Source: Distichodus sexfasciatus (Eukaryota; Chordata; Actinopteri; Characiformes; Distichodontidae). From it: a DNA stretch of 64,000 nt. Both the position numbers and the translations under genes were made by a program. The notes under the pieces were generated by a model, which saw nothing but the letters and a program-made list of their open reading frames with translations, was not told the origin of the DNA and did not search any database. Location of the stretch: positions 30,705-94,704 of the forward strand of contig JAVGVS010000534.1 of NCBI GenBank assembly GCA_032718565.1. Direction: 5' to 3'. Shown here piece after piece: positions 31,407 to 42,687 of the stretch (position 1 is the stretch's first letter; each line of letters opens with the position of its first letter).

Positions 31407-33345
31407 CAAAGTCAAAGTCAAAGTCAAAGTCAACTTTATTGTCATCTCTGCTATATACTGTACAGATACATAGAGAGACGAGACGACGTGGCTCCAGGTT
31501 ATTTTCAGTGCAAACAAAAAGAACAGAGAATAAAATAGTGGTGGCACTTAATTAGGCAATATGGAATAAAACAATAAATAAGTAAAATACTAAAATATAC
31601 ATTAAACAATATACATTTTAAAACCAGACAACATACAATATACATTTTAGACTAGACAGGGGAGACAGACATAGAGGTAAACATGTTTGTCAAGTCAGGA
31701 TGCAGTATTCTTAACAGGTTGAAATTGACATTTACACTGTGGAGTGTGCAAGAGGTAGAGTTATACTAGACAGATACTATATCCGAATTATTTCAAAGCA
31801 TAACAATTCATGTGCAACACGCAAACATTTAAACAGGTGCAAATTCGATACTACATTGATGTGCAGGAGTGTAGAAGGTTTAATATGACAGATACTATAT
31901 TCGCTATTTATAAAAATAAGTAATGTCCAGTGTATGTGCAAACATTCGTAAAGCAGCATATAATGTTTATGCAAAAGTGGCAGCAGTGCAGCGTCATACC
32001 AGTAGTTATTGTGCAACAAAGTGACAGTGGTGTGTAAAGTAAGGTGCAGTAAAGTGCAGTGGTGCAACAGAAACAGTTTCTTCACAGTCCAGGTGTATGT
32101 GTGGGGAAGTGTGATGGCAGGGAGTGAGTTCAAAAGTCTGATGGCTTGTGGAAGAAGCTATCACGATCCTGGAGGATCGAGACTCGATGCCGCGAAAGCG
32201 CTTCTGCCAGATGAAGGAGTGTGAACAGTCTGTGTGTAAGGGTGAGGGTCGAGACGATGCAGGAGGCCCTTCTACGCAGCGCTAGAGAAGATGTCCTTGC
32301 AGCGTAAAGTAAAGACGCCCGATGATAAAAGCAGCTGTTTTGACTATCTGAAAGTTGCTGCCTGATATCGGCAACAGCACTGTTGCCAAATCCAGCAGAG
32401 ATGTAGCTGGTCAGACGCCTCTATGGTGCCCCCAGAATGCGGTGAGGGTGGAGGGGCAGGTTGGGTTCCGCCCAGCCGCCTCCCCAGGAAGTGAGACGCT
32501 GCTGGCCTGGTGATGGAGGTGTGTTGGTGGTCCAGGTGAGACTGCCTGAGATGTGAACCCCAGGAACTGGTGTTTTTTACAGTCTCAACCGTGGAGCCAG
32601 GGATGCTGAGTGGTGTGTGTGGTGGAGCGAAGCCTTGAAGTCGACGATCATTTTTTGTTTTGTCCACATTCAGCTTATAGGTTGTTCTCACTGCACCAGG
32701 CAGCCAGCTGCTGAACCTCATCTCTATAATGCCGACTATCGTTGTTGGGTTGATGAGCCCCACCACGGTCGTGGTTATCGGGCGAATTTGATGATGTGGG
32801 TTTTGAGCTGTGCAGGCGTGTGTAGTCGTGAGTCAGAGTGTGAATAGTGGGCTGGAGAACGTGCCCTGAGAGTCTCGCACTCAGCCTGATGGTGCTGGGA
32901 AATGTTGTCGCCATTCGACGGACTGGAGGCTGTCTCTCTGACAGGAAATCCAGAATCCAGTTAAGCAGAGTGAGGTGCCCAGTCCCAGCTTGCTCAGTTT
33001 CCATACACAGTCTTTTTGGGGATGATGGTGTTGAATGCTGAATCAAAGTCTATGAACAGCAATCTAACATAAGAGCCTTTATTGTCCAAGCGTGAGAGGG
33101 AGGTAGCGCAGTGGATATCGCGGCCCTCAGTCGTAATTCGCTTTGTGCGAGCAGGCAAACTGCAGAGGGTCCAGTGAGTGAGGTTGTTTTCACCTGCAGC
33201 TATGACAAGTCTCTCTGGCGCATCATGGTGATGGGGGTCAGGTTACGGGTCGGGTAGTCATTCAGGCAGGAAACTGAAGATTTCTTTTTGGCACTGGATG
33301 ATGGTGGTGGACTTGAAGGACGCTGGGACGACTATCTCAAGATCA
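31407..33345 (-). mobile_element. Decayed LINE (Rex1/CR1-like), 3' half, reverse
   Basis: On the minus strand, degraded reverse-transcriptase sequence is recognisable. A VVPASFKSTTII-like motif lies near 33290-33340, and KRLCM...LLNWILDFLSERQP near 32900-33020. YRDEVQQLAAWCSENNL lies near 32675-32725 and PPHTPLSIPGSTVE near 32580-32625. Several frameshifts separate these pieces. The 3' end carries four TCAAAG-type units (about 31408-31432). It is a dead copy with no intact frame. Confidence 0.8.
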
Positions 33346-33891
33346 ACTCTTAGATCAACCTGAGCAAAGGTGGAAATAGTTTGCACAAAATGTGTTTCAC
33401 AAAATGCTGTAACACTGCAAAACAACTGAACAACAAGAAAGAAAACAAACACAAGAAAACAAAAAATATATAACTAAAAGTCTTGACTTTGCAGAAGCCT
33501 ATAGAATTTTCTCCAGATGAAATGAACTGCATTGTCACCTGGGACCATAGAGGCACACGACGCTTGAGCCTACAGATCTCTTGAACCCACTGATCAACAG
33601 TATAAATCTGTTATACATGCACACTCACACACATACTCACAGACACTTCCTATATACACACACTTTAAATGCAGCTCAACTCCAGTGTGTGGTCCAGAGG
33701 AGGATGAGATACAGCACGCTTTTTCTTTACACCACAAGTTCCAAGAATTTTATTAGGAGCTTTAACAGTGTATGTTGTGAAAAATGTAGTAATTAAAATA
33801 TAGTTAATATATACTTTTAAGTTAATAAAGAATAGTAAAATAATAAAAATAAAATATTAATTTATAACAAATAACAAACAACAACAACAAC

Positions 33892-33927
<36 letters not shown>

Positions 33928-34639
33928 TATTATTATTATTATTAAAGTGCTTATGAACCCCTCTTGTAATTGTTCTGTTTCTTCTTTCTTATTGTTGTTA
34001 TTATTCAACTGAATTGAGATAAAAGTGAATAAATAAAGTCAGATTACAATATATATAAATGTGAAAAAATCTGAAAAAACCCAAATTTTTATTACAACTA
34101 TGTTATTACACAATAGGACAAGGACCCCAAACCATAAAATTCATTTATATGCTTTGATATCTGAACACATGAAACATTTGAAAACTTTTTATATTAATTT
34201 ATCTTTATTACATTAATACTAAGCAAATTATAAATGCTGTAAATGTAAATATATCACTGCTATTCTTTGATTTTATAACATTACTTTTTAATATTACTTA
34301 ATATTTTCATCATTATTTCGCTTTACCCATGTTCTTAAATGTTCTCTTTTTTTGTTTGGAGTCTCAGGAGTGAACTGGGTTTGCATTTCTCTGCATGTTC
34401 TACTTCTATGAAGCAGGTATTATAATTATTTTGTATTTTATTATGCACATATTTTATTCAGTCTAATTTTGTTTTGATTTTACGCAGTTGAAGTGTTAGT
34501 GTTATTTTACTGTGCACAATTTTTTGTTATTACACATAATGCTTTTCCAACATTAACTGTGTATAAAAATGAAACTTGAAAGCTGCCAAATAAAGAGTCG
34601 TGCACGCGACATGCACTTCATACGCACGAGACATCAGAG
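33346..34639. other. Intergenic AT-rich DNA upstream of chchd3
   Basis: No gene recognised. It contains an AAT/ATT microsatellite (33880-33944) and long AT-rich stretches to about 34580. Confidence 0.5.
33880..33944. repeat. (CAA)n(TAA)n(TTA)n microsatellite
   Basis: A run of CAA then AAT units switches into ATT units, giving a self-complementary hairpin-forming tract. Confidence 0.95.
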
Positions 34640-34871
34640 GACATCAGAGGGGTCCGGCGCCCTCGCGCGCCTCCTGATTGGCTGGGCGGTGTAAGTAGGC
34701 GGGGTTAAAGACGGAAGTTCACCGTGGGGACGTCAACGTGCGGCCCAAGCGTGGCTGAGGGAGAGAGGGATCAGAGAGAGTTTCTGACAGAACATTTCTG
34801 CTTCATGTAAAAACGGGAAAGTTACCTGACTAACTGTTGATGAAGTGACTCTCCAGTAATTTGGCTCAGTC
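34640..34871 (+). promoter_or_regulatory. chchd3: chchd3 CpG-rich promoter and 5'UTR
   Basis: CpG content rises sharply from about 34600. Visible sites are an inverted CCAAT box (ATTGG 34677-34681), GC boxes (GGGCGG 34684-34689 and GGCGGGG about 34698-34704) and an ETS-type CGGAAG (34712-34717). A CRE-like GACGTCAA lies near 34729. There is no TATA box. ETS plus CCAAT plus GC boxes is common in promoters of nuclear genes for mitochondria. The start site is not determinable. Confidence 0.7.
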
Positions 34872-34952
34872 ATGGGAGGCAGTAATAGTACCCGCCGTGT
34901 GTCCTTCGAGTCTGACGAGAACGATAACGTCACGATCGTGAAGGGCGTCCGG
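34872..34952 (+). CDS. chchd3: chchd3 (MIC19) exon 1 with start codon
   Basis: An 81-nt coding exon, 27 whole codons: MGGSNSTRRVSFESDE, then NDNVTIVKGVR, followed by a perfect donor (CGG|GTGAGT). The N-terminus matches vertebrate CHCHD3. Gly2 in an MGGSNS context is a good N-myristoylation site, which in this family aids import and attachment to the inner membrane. MIC19 is a subunit of the MICOS complex that holds mitochondrial crista junctions. It binds MIC60 and links to SAM50. Alternative identity: the paralogue chchd6 (MIC25). The TRRVSFE...VKGVR stretch and the head-to-head position with exoc4 favour chchd3; which fish paralogue (a or b) is unknown. Confidence 0.93.
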
Positions 34953-34980
34953 GTGAGTGAGTGAGTGAGTGAGTGAGTGA
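34953..34980 (+). repeat. (GTGA)n directly at the exon 1 donor
   Basis: Seven GTGA units start with the donor GT itself, so several registers offer GTGAGT. Slippage here would not change the first donor. Confidence 0.9.
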
Positions 34981-35309
34981 CGGACGGACGGGAACAGAAC
35001 CACCGTGTGGTGTGGTGTTGGTGTGTGTCGATGAAAAAGGGTCTAAAAGCTGGCATTTAAGTTTGTGAGGACATACTTATTGTTTAAACCGGATTAAAAT
35101 GAAGCGGAGTGAAGCGGGGCTATGCTAATTAGGCTAAACCCGTCGGGCCGCCCGCGAGAGATTTAAGGCGCAACAGTTCATACTCCATTCACTCTCATAA
35201 CACCGTGCTTCTCCAAGAGACAGTCAAGATTCGTCATTTTTATCACATGTATAGTTATACAAGTACAACATGTAGTGAAATGTACCCTGAACCATCCTAA
35301 GACTGATTC
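34981..35309. other. chchd3 intron 1 start, LINE-tail scrap
   Basis: About 35222-35290 resembles the element at 35310 ('gtcaagattcgtcattttta', 'acaacatgtagtgaaatgta'). It is a second partial copy in tandem. Confidence 0.5.
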
Positions 35310-35990
35310 AAGACTCAAGATTCTTTATTTGTCACGTGCAAATTATCCAGGTACAACATGCAGTGAAATGTATCCTGATCCGCTCTCTTAACTGTGCAAT
35401 TAGGCAAATTAGAAAAATAACAAAATAGAGATACAAATACAAACTTTAATAAGGAGGTCAGGGAAGTAAGACAAAAAATAAAACTATATCTTATATACAA
35501 TAAGGTACATAAAGTTACATATGTGCAGACGGCATGGAGTGCAATTGTAATTTAAGACTCAAGCTGGGTACAGGTGTATCTGCATGTATATACCAAATAC
35601 ATTTTTTTAATTGACGTTAGGTTAACCTGAGCATGTGATGTTCGGACAGTGAAATGTGGCAAACAGTATAAATGTTTATCACAATATGAGCTTATAAAGC
35701 AGTATGTAATAGCAGAATTAAGACGGTAAAATGTGGCAGACAGTATAAGTGATCATAACAATATGAGGTATGTATTAGCAGTATGTAATAGCAGAATTGA
35801 GACTTAGAAAGGCATGTCCTGGTTTAGAAAACAGATGGCCTGAGGATAGAAACTCCTCCTGAGTCTCTCTGTTTTGGCCATGATGGTGCGGAACCTTCTG
35901 CCTGATTGCAGAAGATGAAAAAGTCCATTTCCAGGATGAGATGAGTCTTTTACAATCCAGATTGCCCTGGTCCTGTGCCAATCAAATAGA
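35310..35990 (-). mobile_element. LINE 3' end, reverse, with ORF2 C-terminus
   Basis: On the minus strand 35804-35896 encodes RFRTIMAKTERLRRSFYPQA and continues ICFLNQDMPF to a stop. It is a typical C-terminal tail of fish LINE ORF2 (Rex1/CR1-like group). The rest is 3' UTR, with 'caagattctttatttgtcac' near its terminus. Heavily 5'-truncated. Confidence 0.7.
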
Positions 35991-36689
35991 ATTAAACAAT
36001 CTAGGCTAACTTAAGAGTCGTACAATAAACTAAAAGCTAAAGTGTAAGAATAAAATATTTGTGTGAAATTTACATAAGGTTAATACTTTAGGCATTGACT
36101 GTACATGTGCATATTACAGTAGAAACTATGTATTTAAAGTGCAGTGTGTGTTGTTGCAGAAAGAACAAATATACAGTTCTTTAAGACAGATTGGTTACAT
36201 GTAAACATAAAGCATATATGGACATATACGTTCACAAGGGTAAAATAGCAGGTTGCTAACAATACAGAAGAGTTAACTTGAGTTTGTGTTTTATACAGCT
36301 GTGGTGTCATGTCCTAGTTAAGAAGTCTTATGGCTTGAGTTTCGCTCATCGCCCTCACACTTTAATTGTTCTCTTACTCATAAGTACGGCCAACAGCCGA
36401 GAGGAAGGTCAAATGTAGCCTGTGATGTGCTTAATTATTCGTTCAGTCAGCGTCAGTCAGTATTAAACTTTTCAATGTGACTGAACAATCACTGCCAGTT
36501 CTGAAGTTTACTGTTACAGGCTCATGGACGTCAAATGTCACTAAGACGGCTTAAATCAAGCATGTCTTGCTGGAACTATTTTTGCACTTTTATGTAAAAG
36601 GTCACCATTTTCCCATGAAGTTATCTCAATAGAATAACTCAGTATGACAGAACATCAAATTTAAGTGAGTATTTGTTATTATGAACGTA
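35991..36689. other. chchd3 intron 1, nothing recognised
   Basis: AT-rich unique-looking DNA. Confidence 0.45.
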
Positions 36690-36880
36690 GCGCACACACA
36701 TAGTGCACCACAACCAAATCTTCCCTCTGCATTTGATCCATCCATGTAGGAGCAGTGGGCAGCTTTTTTAGCAAGCAGTGCCCAGTCATCAGTACCTCAG
36801 GGGTACCTTTACCAATCCTGGACTTGAACCGGCGACGGTTACACTGCCAACACGTGGTGGCACCAACTACCCAGGGGTTG
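36690..36880 (-). mobile_element. SINE family S2, reverse
   Basis: The complement has 'ctgcccactgctcctacatg', 'ggtacccctgaggtactg' and the S2 head remnants near 36830-36880. Confidence 0.75.
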
Positions 36881-36887
36881 GTTGCGT

Positions 36888-37047
36888 TGGTCTAGTGGTT
36901 AAGATGCCTGCTTTTGGACCAAGAGGTCATGGGTTCGAATCTGACCTACAACACCTTCATATTTGGGTTCTTGATCAAGACCCTAACCCCAAGTTGCTCC
37001 AGGGAGACTGTCCCTGAAATTAGGAAAATGGAAATCGCTCTGGATTC
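36888..37047 (+). mobile_element. SINE family S3
   Basis: The head 'gttgcgttggtctagtggtt' and B box GGGTTCGAATC are followed by 'aagttgctccagggagactg' and the tail 'atcgctctggattctg', cut early. Confidence 0.8.
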
Positions 37048-37762
37048 TGACCAGAGGCTGTGCAATAGTGTTAACAAATGAACTAAGATCTTAGGTAATA
37101 GAAATACGTCCCAGAAATGAACACTACTATGGTAAATACTATCTGTACAGTTTGCGTAATATTCTATATAGAATATGTAGAATAAGTTTAGTGTGCTAGT
37201 TGTAGGCCTTTTGTGTGTTCCAAACGTCATAAATATCAGTGAAATAAAGTTAGAGTTCAGTTTGTGCTAGAATGAACAGAAATAAAGTTGTGGTGACATG
37301 TCCTGGTTAAGAAGTATTATGTCCTGAGGATAGAAGCACCTCCTGCCTTTGCCTTACTCTGGCAGGTGAAACAGACAGGTATTGGCCTGAGATGAGTCTC
37401 TGATGATCCTAGTCGCTGCATCTCCTGGTAAAAATGTTCTGCAGAGACAGCAGATCTGGTCTGGTGCAGCACTGATTTCATGTCCTGCACACAGTGTGTT
37501 AATATAAAGTGTGTTAGTATTAAAGCTACATGACTTTACCGTTTCAGCGTCATAAACATCAGACGTCAGAAAGACAAATGAGAGAGGAGATATTCATCCA
37601 CGACCTAAAATGTCATAGCTGTATTCAGTCCAAGCTGCTCTCCAAACAAAGTAACCTGATCGTTAATTGATTGATTAATGCTTTCCAAATAGAGCTGTTA
37701 AAGTTGCAGAATAGTGAAATGAACAAAGCCGTTTTGCATTATTCCTATACTAACTGTGTGAC
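37048..37762. other. chchd3 intron 1 with LINE 3'-end remnant
   Basis: About 37265-37480 resembles the LINE 3' region at 35798-35940 ('tcctggttaagaagtatta', 'cctgaggatagaagcacctcc', 'gatgagtctctgatgatcc'). The rest is unrecognised. Confidence 0.45.
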
Positions 37763-38434
37763 TAGGGCTATAATATTGGAGGAGGAAATGAAAACATCTA
37801 TCATTTCATATTTTACTCTATTGTTTATTTTCTGGTGTGGCAAAATACATGGTTTACTCCAATATTTGTTGCTAATTTTGAATAAGGTTTTACAGTAATC
37901 ACACGGCACCACGTGGATGTAGGCACAGAGAATATTATGGCATTGTATTTGTGCCTTAATTTGTGCCTTAATTCTGAACGTGCAGTGGAACTTTCACAAG
38001 TAAGTCTCCTATCTGTGTATGTTCAACTTTGCCTACACGGGCACTCGAAACACTCCACCCTCGTGCCACAAAATCGCCTTATAAGCACCTTACTAGAGCG
38101 CCGAAAAAGCATTTGACCACAAGTCACTACTATGTCGCAAAAAGCAGAATTTTCAACTGTCAAAAGCTCCAGCATATTAGAGCTCCACATAAAAACTGCG
38201 TTTAAAATGCCGTTTTACTGTCAGCATAAAAATATAGATGAATTGTGGCACCTTTGACATTCCATATGGGCGTGAAGGTGCAGAGTTTCTAGTTGGGTGC
38301 ACAGTGACAAGATTTTGCTTGCAAAAGTTCCACTGAATTTACAGAAAATCTTCTTTTATCATTAAAAATACATTTAATATCCCGATAACAATATATATCG
38401 GGATAGGAGATTTTGAACATATCGCACAGCCCTA
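37763..38434. mobile_element. hAT-like MITE (TAGGGCTGTGCGATAT family)
   Basis: It starts TAGGGCTATAATATTGG and ends CATATCGCACAGCCCTA, with flanking TGTGTGAC and AATGTGAC (6 of 8 bases equal). It is related to 44336-45115 and 60283-61111. There is no coding frame. Confidence 0.75.
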
Positions 38435-39443
38435 AATGTGACGTAGTATAAATATTTCTGGAATATATTATACAACTTCTAAAAGTTCATACTGTTTCTG
38501 AGCAGACTTGCTAATTCCCCTTTCCAGACAGCTCTGTGCAGGTTTTGGTTCTGAATTGGCTTCTGGGGAGTTTAAACTACACAATTAGAGAGTTTGCTGT
38601 CATGATTGACCTCACTCTGTGGTGTCGGTTTCTGTTTTACGTGAAGCTATTTTTATGCCAACTGTCTCTCATAAATGAGGCAAAATCTGCAGGCTAGACG
38701 TGGCTCACACCCACCAAGAATTACTCTAAAATCAGACAAAAAATGATGTGTGGTGTAGGCCCAGCTTAAGCTCCATTATTACTCTCTAGTATGTAAGCCT
38801 GACATGTATATTAACAGCAAGTTGAGGGTAAGTTCTATAGACTAAAGAGAATTGATTGTTAAGTCTGTCGTTATTGCTCTGTTCTTGCTTTTTATGTCCA
38901 CCAGCAGGTCCTGAGTTAAGAAGGCTTGTATTTTAGTATATACTGTCTGTTGTGTAGTGAAACAAAGCACAAGGTCATGTTGTGCTTCCCCCAAAAAGAC
39001 ACGGTTTGACTTTGCTGTATCTGCATCAAGGCCATTTAGATTTTGCCTCAGTGTGCTACATTGCATGTACTCTGGGTCAAGGGTATTCATATGGATGTGC
39101 TGGTTTAAGAGGAACTCCTCTTTTTTTAATCATCACCCCCACCCTAATGCTGAGCGGGCCCTTAACCAAGGTGACCTCTGTGGAGGGGGAAAACATGAGA
39201 GGTGTTAAATGTGATTTGGGTACAGACCAAGCAGGGAAATGAAGCTTATATATCTGAATTTAGCTGTCCAGGCCTTCCTTAATGCTCTACAACATTTAAT
39301 AACAGTTTGAAATGGACTTTACTGACAATAACTGATTTTTCTGCTCTTTTTATTCAGTTAAGAAATTTGAAAAATGGTTGCAGTTTACACTCCACAGTTA
39401 TTAGTGCTGCCCATCTCTCAACACAGAATAGGACCGTCTTGAA
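38435..39443. other. chchd3 intron 1, nothing recognised
   Basis: Unique-looking. Overlapping plus-strand frames at 38957-39242 have no domain features. Confidence 0.4.
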
Positions 39444-39841
39444 CAGGGGTGGGGCCACATGACAAATTTGAATTGACATGGAGGTCTGAACCAATAAACT
39501 AATCAAAACTTCGCTTAAAAAACAGACATTGCCTAGTGTTTATTAGTTCCTACTGTTAATACTAGTTGTTATGGTTAAGCTATAAATGTGCGGCGAAGGG
39601 AATATTATATCTTTCATGTAATTTAATTTTTGACAATACATTCTTTTAACAACAAAAGCAATATTTAAAAATATGTACGTTTTTGCATTTTGTCACCTTC
39701 AAAATAAAAGCAGTGCAGTTGAATGGTGTGCATAAAGTACAGTACTTGATTTTTATGTTTAATTTGTTATTTCACGCTGTCCTCAGGCGGGCTGGCCGTG
39801 GGCAGACAAAGGGCCGGAATTGGCCCACGTGCCCAGGTCTG
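39444..39841. mobile_element. 398-bp hAT-like MITE
   Basis: It starts CAGGGGTGGGGCCAC and ends GTGCCCAGGTCTG, an imperfect inverted pair with hAT-type CAG ends. Flanks are GTCTTGAA (39436-39443) and GTCTTGAC (39842-39849), a 7/8 duplication. The interior is AT-rich. Confidence 0.75.
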
Positions 39842-39892
39842 GTCTTGACTGTTATTGAGCATGGGGAAAATGTGCATTTATGTTTATATTAA

Positions 39893-40090
39893 TAGCATTT
39901 CGCCGACACTCTAATCCAGAGTGACTTCCATTTTCCTAAATTTAAGGTACAATTTCCCTGGTCCAACTTAAGAGGTGTTAACTTAAGAGTCTTGCTCAGG
40001 GAGCCAGTGGTGGTAGTGCTGAAGGTAGGATTTAAACCCACAACCTTTTGGTCCAGAGGCAAGCATGCTAACCACTAGACCACCACCACC
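39893..40090 (-). mobile_element. SINE family S3, reverse, just before chchd3 exon 2
   Basis: The complement shows the S3 head (CTAGTGGTTAGCATGCT), a B-box-like GGTTTAAATCC, 'cctgagcaagactcttaa' and an L2-like tail. It ends in a CCA/CAC run. It lies about 115 bp before the exon 2 acceptor. Confidence 0.8.
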
Positions 40091-40206
40091 ACCACCCCAG
40101 TTGGGCTAAAAGTTGTATTGTGCAAACCCATCTCTACATCTGTCTGCTTTGAAAATCATGGCTGTGTATTTACTCTTGAATTTATTTGTGTCTTCATCTT
40201 TTCCAG

Positions 40207-40888
40207 CTCTCAGAGAACGTCATCAATCGCATGAGAGAGCCCTCTGCCCGGCCAAAATCACCTCCCAGCCCTCCACCGTCCCCTCCCCTTTCACAACCCA
40301 AAACCGAACCGCCTCTCGTCCCGCTGCTGCCATTACACACCCCCTTCGACCCCATCACCTCACTCCCATCTCAGCCTCCACCCCCACCTGCATCTGAACC
40401 CAAGACTCCTCCTCCACCTCCACCTGTCGTGTCCACCCCCGTAGGTGAGTCTGTTGCTGCATCTCCCGCCGGTCAGCTTGTTACACATCTTCCCACTGTG
40501 GAACGTGTTCCTTCCTCCTGTTCCGGTAACCCGGTTTCCTCCTCTAACCTGGACGAGCCTGGCTCTCCCGCTTCTGCTGAGATTTTTGACTCTTCGGTTC
40601 GTTCTGCTTCTTCCGGTCCTGGCACTGACCCTCGTGCTTTTGAGTCTGTTGCACCTCCTCTTACTTTAATTACTCCTCCTTTACCTGTAGAACCCATTGC
40701 ACCCTTTAGCCCCTCTCCCTTCACTTCCTTTGCTGCTTCAGAGCTTCTACTACAGCCTCCACCTGTGGAAGTAACTCGCTCCTGTCCCCCAGCTGCCCCT
40801 GCTGCTGCTGCCCCCACCCCTGATACTGCTGTTGCCCCTGCTGCTGCTGCTGCTGCTGCTGCTGATTCTGTATCTCCACCTCCACCAG
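40207..40888 (+). CDS. chchd3: chchd3 (MIC19) exon 2, long form, Pro/Ala-rich
   Basis: The acceptor is ATCTTTTCCAG. It begins LSENVINRMREPSARPKSPP; LSENV(I/V)xRM is the conserved start of the MIC19/MIC25 (DUF737) family. It then becomes proline-rich (PPSPPPSPPLS, PPPPPPV). Two donors exist: GTAG|GTGAGT after 40444 and CCAG|GTGAGT after 40888. Both leave one base (phase 1), matching exon 3. The 444 bases between them are open for 148 codons, encode a Ser/Pro/Ala-rich, presumably disordered segment, and end with a GCT run coding eight alanines. The short form resembles mammalian CHCHD3; the long form would insert 148 residues. Frame openness suggests both are used; transcript proof is absent. 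The ATG at 40186 upstream of the exon is intronic. Confidence 0.88.
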
Positions 40889-40974
40889 GTGAGTTTCTCT
40901 CAAATTAAGATGCACCTTTGTGAACATGCACTTGCTTAATCTAACAGAGAACTGGTTTTCACTGAAAATTCATA
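40889..40974. other. chchd3 intron 2 start, nothing recognised
   Basis: Short intronic stretch after the distal donor. Confidence 0.5.
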
Positions 40975-41475
40975 GAGGTCCAGTTCTACAAATGCTACAG
41001 TTCAGTCAAATCCCCTCCTTTATTAGGGAGTAAACTCATATTTGAGCTGATAACTAACCACAACAACCAGTGTTCTACCCACAAACCAGCCATTTATTGA
41101 GATTCCCAGCATTTTATTGTGACGCGGCTGCAAGTGGCGCACAGGGGATTGTGGGAAATATAGTTTTCTCCCAGAAATGGCAAAAGCAGCATGTTATAGG
41201 CCAAAATGAGTCCCAATTGTTTCAAAATTACCCAGAACTTGTCATTTTAACTGTATCAATTTGGACTCCTTTTGACCTGAAAATGAGTTGCTTTTGGCAT
41301 TTCTGGACAAGAACTACTGTATATTGTCTACAATCCCCCACTCGCTACTTAGCGCCACGTCACAGTAATGGAATAAACTACAAAATATCAATAAATTGTG
41401 AGTAGAACGCTGGTTGTTGTTTTTTCAGCTAAAATATGAGTTTTGTCTATATTAAAGGGGAGATTTGAGCCGTAG
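40975..41475. mobile_element. ~500-bp foldback MITE with ~80-bp inverted ends
   Basis: The left end ('cagttcagtcaaatcccctc...gagctgataactaaccac') is mirrored by the right end ('ggttgttgttttttcagct...aaaggggagatttgagcc'). Fragments recur at 10585-10700 and 13000-13090 (inside the hAT MITE at 12630). It has no gene. Confidence 0.75.
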
Positions 41476-42169
41476 CGTTTTAGTGAGAGCTGTGAGCTCT
41501 CAAACACACTGAGTGCGATTACACAGCTGACCGGCGATCCTGCATAACCACCATTTAATAAGTTCGTGATCTGCACCCACCTCTCGCTCGCATTTTAATT
41601 CTCATGGATCTGCTTTTCACTCAAATGTGGCCTTGTGTTCGATTGACAGCAATCCGTCACAGCTAGAGTCCAGGGGACGGAATTCCGTCTTAGTGACGCA
41701 GAACTTTAATCCCTGAGAATGCGTGCACAATGACCACGTTTAAGTTAAAGTTTAATGTCGGGCATACCGAACTATTGAGGTTCACCTGGGTGTACCGAAC
41801 CGAACAGGACGCACCGAACGGTTCAGTAAAATACCCCAAACCTATTGCTTCCCTACTTAAAATAAATAGTTATGTAGAGTACTCAAGTATTTTTACATTC
41901 TTACTGTTCATGGCAGAAGAAAGATTTAATAGTAGTATATGGTCTCCAAATTTATAGTGAGTTATTCCTTTAAAAAGTCAAATTTTTCTGAGTCATAACT
42001 CTTCTTTTTCCCTGTCTTTCATAAGTGGGGTTAGAAATGTTGAAACTCTTTAGCATCGTAAAGGTCACAATAAAAATGATTTTGTTGTGGTTGTGAGTTG
42101 CTTTGTTGCTGGGAGAGAATGTGAGAATATTAATAAGCTCTGACATTAGCCTTGGCTTCATTACAGCTT
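41476..42169. other. chchd3 intron 2, DNA-element scraps
   Basis: About 41755-41830 has TACCGAACCGAACAGG type sequence of another hAT-like family. The rest is unrecognised. Confidence 0.35.
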
Positions 42170-42520
42170 CAGTGCTGAACTTTACCCAGAGATCCACTGT
42201 CACTAATATCCACTTCTGATCCATGTAGAAGACAAATTCAAACTATTATGTTATGGATTTGTGAAGATTAGATTACCATGCCACCTCATCTGTTTTATAT
42301 CCCCACACTTTCAGCTGCCCTTTCAGAAATGGATTTATATTATGATTTATAGCCATCACAGCAGTGCTAATGAAACGATTCATTCTTACTTGTAGCAGTG
42401 TTAATGAATTGATGCTGTAATTAGGAATTCCATTTCAAATTGTTCTGCCTCCAAGGTAGCACAGTTGTTCTTTGTCAGAGAGACTTGGAGTTTATAAAAT
42501 GTTTACTGCCACTTCTGTAT
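42170..42520. other. Candidate conserved non-coding element in chchd3 intron 2
   Basis: Unique AT-rich DNA with several homeodomain-like cores (GCTAATGAAACGATTCATTC, GTAATTAGGAATTCC) and no repeats. This composition is frequent in vertebrate developmental enhancers; conservation is not visible here. Confidence 0.3.
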
Positions 42521-42687
42521 GACTTTGAGCGAAATTTGGGAAAATTACGTACTTTTGTGAGTTTTATAAATATGCTCTCTAAATAAAATCTACATAGAAA
42601 AGATGTTTACTCTAAACTCCATGGGCTTCTTTGGTGTTTGTGTGAGTTTTAGTCAGACTGAGATAGAACTGTAAATTGTAATAATTG

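Noticed and set aside
32344..33046. Host protein-coding gene on the minus strand
   Set aside because: Residue blocks match a fish LINE reverse transcriptase with frameshifts between them, not a host protein.
34872..34952. Identity as chchd6 (MIC25)
   Set aside because: Both paralogues share the LSENV motif, but exon 1 residues and the divergent pairing with exoc4 fit chchd3 better; not fully excluded without the later exons.
40445..40669. Plus-strand and minus-strand alternative open frames inside chchd3 exon 2
   Set aside because: They are shadows of the Pro/Ala-rich coding frame; the frame continuous with LSENVINRM is the one supported by family similarity and splice phase.
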